Shown piece by piece: positions 61,943 to 64,000 of a stretch of 64,000 bases of DNA (its first letter is position 1; each line of letters starts with the position of its first letter). The position numbers and the translations under genes are program-made. Source of the stretch: Serilophus lunatus (taxonomy: Eukaryota; Chordata; Aves; Passeriformes; Eurylaimidae); NCBI GenBank assembly GCA_013399895.1, contig VXBA01001027.1, forward strand, positions 1,803,753 to 1,867,752, written 5' to 3'. The notes under the pieces were generated by a model. It ran no database searches. It was not told the DNA's origin and worked only from the letters and a program-made list of their open reading frames with translations.

Positions 61943-62785
61943 TACTTCAGCACCTGGTAGATACATGCTGATCATGTCCCGAAGGTCCCCAGCTTGGCAA
62001 GGAGCCCTTGAATGAGACGAGGAAGTGACTACGGGGGGACTGGAGCTGGATTCCGTCTTGACCACCGAGCCCATGGAGCCCAGGGCCATGCCCGGGGTCC
62101 CTTGCTGGGAGTAGGACATGCTGTAGGTAGGCGATCCGTTCATGTAAGTCTGCGAGCTGGTCATGGAGTTGTACTGCAGGGCGCTCACGTCGTAGCGGTG
62201 CATGGGCTGCATCTGCGCCGCGTTGTGCGCGTTCAAGCCCGGGTGCTGCGGGTAGCCGAGCTGCTCTTGCATCATCCCATAGCCTCCGTTGGTCCAGCCG
62301 TTCATGTGCGCGTAACTGTCCATCCTCTGGTTCACCCCAGCTCCCAAGGTGGCCCCAACCCCTACCCCAGTCGTCATGGTATTGGTGCCCGGTGCTAGTA
62401 AGCCCCCCGGCAACGTGTACTTATCCTTCTTCATGAGGGTCTTGGTTTTCCTCCGGGGTCGATATTTATAATCCGGGTGCTCCTTCATGTGCAGAGCTCT
62501 GAGCCGCTTGGCTTCGTCAATGAAGGGTCTCTTTTCCGCCTCGGATAAAAGTTTCCACTCCGCCCCGAGCCGCTTGCTGATCTCAGAGTTGTGCATCTTC
62601 GGGTTCTCCTGGGCCATTTTCCGGCGCTGCCCGCGGGACCACACCATGAACGCGTTCATCGGGCGCTTGACCCGGTCCGGGCTGTTCTTCTGGTTGTTGG
62701 CGGCCGAGTTGGAGTTGCCTGTGCCTCCCCCCGAAGTTTGCTGGGGGGCGGGAGGTTTCAGCTCGGTTTCCATCATGTTGTACAT
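61943..62785 (-). CDS. SOX2: Transcription factor SOX2 (SoxB1), 3' end lost in assembly
   Basis: SOX2 is a nuclear HMG-box transcription factor. It maintains pluripotent and neural progenitor states and binds CATTGTT-like sites, often with POU partners. The ATG at 62783-62785 opens MYNMMETELKPPAPQQ. The HMG box spans about residues 39-110 (RVKRPMNAFMVWSRGQRR to DYKYRPRRK), with the F46-M47 DNA-intercalating wedge and flanking basic nuclear-localisation stretches near 38-55 and 109-115. After it come the glycine/methionine/tyrosine-rich region, a SUMO consensus VKTE (K243), a serine-rich stretch at 246-259 and GDLRDMISMYLPGAEV ending at V281. The short N-terminus is the avian form. The known chicken protein has 315 residues; here the reading meets an N at 61942 after V281, so the last 34 codons and the stop are missing. 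The 21 codons that read on beyond the N are 3'UTR, not protein. It is a single-exon gene as in all vertebrates. Confidence 0.97.
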
Positions 62786-63185
62786 TCAAACTACTTTTGC
62801 CTGGAACCAGCCTTGAGCAGAGAAACGAGGAGCAGCCGCAGCGGAGTCCCAAGCCGGACTTTTTTTTTTTTTTTTCCTAGGGAGGGGTAGGAAAGGGGGG
62901 AGGGGGACTCCCCAAAACCACGCTTGGATCAAGATCAGGATCTTCCTCTTCGCTGATGGATTAATAATGCTAATAACTGCTATTATTACCGCCGGAGCCT
63001 TGATTTTAAAAAACTTCTTCCTCCTTTTTCCCTTTTCTCTGCTTGCCGCTCTCTCTCTCTCTCTCTTCACCTCGGTCTTAAAGAGCCAGCAAACTACTTT
63101 ACCCCCTTTTGCAAACACACACACTCTCTCTCTCTGCCTTGACAACTCCTGATACTTTTTTGAACAAGTTAATAGACAACCATCC
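62786..63185 (-). other. SOX2: SOX2 5' untranslated leader
   Basis: Read on the minus strand, 63185 onward begins GGATGGTTGTCTATTAACTT and continues with TTGTTCAAAAAAGTATCAGG. From memory this matches the first bases of the human SOX2 mRNA, so I place the start near 63185 and the leader at about 400 bases (about 440 in human). It contains CT/GA microsatellite runs (63048-63066 and 63121-63135) and an A20-type run just before the coding region (T run at 62860-62876 on plus). The exact start base is inferred. Confidence 0.75.
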
Positions 63186-63450
63186 ATGTGATGGGGGCTT
63201 GTCAGGCAATAAATGCGTTCGCCCCGGCCAATCAGCGCGCGGCGGCTCCGCCACTGAGGACAAGTCTCTTCCCCTGGTTTTGCATGAAACGGGGCGGGGG
63301 CTGGGCGCGCCGGGACGGCTCGGCGGGGAGGCGGGCCCGGGGGCGGCCCGGGCGGCCACTGGGAGCCTTTGTATCTCCCCTTCCAGCAACAGGTCACACA
63401 CGCCTTTTGGAGGAAGTGGGTAAACAGCATTGTTGCTACGTGTGTTTTTT
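63186..63450 (-). promoter_or_regulatory. SOX2: SOX2 proximal promoter
   Basis: This lies immediately upstream of the inferred start at 63185. It contains an AT-rich CAATAAATG word at 63207-63215, a CCAAT box at 63228-63232 in GGCCAATCAGCG, GC-box sequence GGGGCGGGGGC at 63292-63302 and dense CpG to about 63360. A SOX-type CATTGTT lies at 63428-63434. No canonical TATA box is placed 25-30 bases upstream. The NF-Y/GC-box layout agrees with what is known of the mammalian SOX2 promoter. Confidence 0.72.
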
Positions 63451-64000
63451 TTTTTTTTTTGTTGGTTTGTTTTTTCTTTTCCTTTAAGTCGATGTTGGCT
63501 TGGGGCTAGGAGAAGCCATGGGGGGGAGTGGAACGGCTTCCCCCCGGCCCCCACCCCTTCTGCCAGTGCCTCTCGGGGCGGAGGGGCCGCCTGGCTGCGC
63601 GGGACTCTGCGTGTGCCGCTCTCGCCCCGTCCAGGCCACCCGACTTGGTGTCCTCGGGAGCGAGTAGTCCCCAGCCGGGCCCTGCTGCCTTCCGCCGCCG
63701 GGCAGCCGAGTCCGCACCGCACGGCCCGGGCCTGTGCCCATCTTCCGGCCATCCCCCGGGCTCTGCTCCGTGCGGCCCTGGCACAGAGCGCCGAGCTCTT
63801 GCCCCCGACCTCCAGCCTCCTCCTCGGGGGGTGTACAGTACACACACGGATCCCCCATATGCCATCCCCGCAGAACACAAAGCGCGGCCGGGGCCGCTCC
63901 GCAGGGCCTGGGGAGGGGTCTGGGGCTCGCTCCGTCCCGCCGATGGGCCCGACGGCGCTGCCACCCCGCACCCATCGCGGGGTGGGCGCAGCGCAGGGGG
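63200..64000. other. SOX2 5' CpG island
   Basis: CpG-dense sequence runs from the promoter to the right edge, interrupted by an AT-rich break with a T run at 63445-63461. Long open frames here on the minus strand (for example 63099-63971) come from the GC-rich composition and overlap the 5'UTR and promoter. I see no second gene. The island certainly continues beyond the window. Confidence 0.75.
63228..63232 (+). promoter_or_regulatory. CCAAT box (NF-Y site) of the SOX2 promoter
   Basis: CCAAT in GGCCAATCAGCG lies about 45 bases upstream of the inferred SOX2 start. It is in inverted orientation relative to SOX2 (ATTGG on the minus strand). The flanks fit the NF-Y consensus. Inverted CCAAT boxes are documented in the mammalian SOX2 promoter. 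Confidence 0.6.

Noticed and set aside
62786..63971. Minus-strand frames of 214 and 290 codons upstream of SOX2
   Set aside because: They overlap the 5'UTR, promoter and CpG island, and their products show only low-complexity and proline/arginine-rich sequence.

Overview
The window is vertebrate nuclear DNA, most likely avian. It carries one recognisable protein-coding gene, the single-exon transcription factor gene SOX2, on the minus strand near the right end (start codon at 62783-62785). The protein has the short avian N-terminus without the glycine/alanine run of mammals. The 3'UTR up to its poly(A) signal and the 5' leader match the known vertebrate SOX2 mRNA at word level. Because SOX2 is on the minus strand, everything left of about 60,980 is its 3' flank. 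Only about 0.8 kb of 5' flank, the CpG-island promoter with a CCAAT box, is present to the right.

Layout. 1-41 kb is an AT-rich gene desert with microsatellites and homopolymers and no transposon I can recognise. Three GC/CpG-enriched islets interrupt it: 21.8-22.4 kb, 26.5-26.8 kb and 37.95-38.3 kb. Near 41.3 kb the composition changes. From there to the end, CpG islands (41.3-41.9, 42.2-43.65, 48.9-50.85, 55.4-57.1, 59.9-60.8 and 62-64 kb) alternate with AT-rich blocks dense in homeodomain, SOX, POU and TCF/LEF-like words. This is the texture expected of the SOX2 enhancer domain. One block, at about 59.3 kb (3.9 kb 3' of the transcription start), I recognise as the counterpart of the mammalian SRR2 enhancer.

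The minus strand also carries four perfect 9-base splice donors (AAG|GTAAGT), where about 0.25 would be expected by chance. I found none on the plus strand. This fits the SOX2 overlapping lncRNA (SOX2-OT), which is known to run in the SOX2 direction and to contain SOX2 in an intron. I cannot delimit complete exons.

The most consequential oddity is a single N at 61942 inside SOX2. It replaces the last 34 codons, the stop and the first part of the 3'UTR, roughly 300-350 bases, so an automatic annotation would give a false 303-residue protein. There are other assembly gaps at 41751-41774 (24 N), 47699 and 54066. Enhancer calls other than SRR2 rest on sequence texture and motif words and are candidates only.
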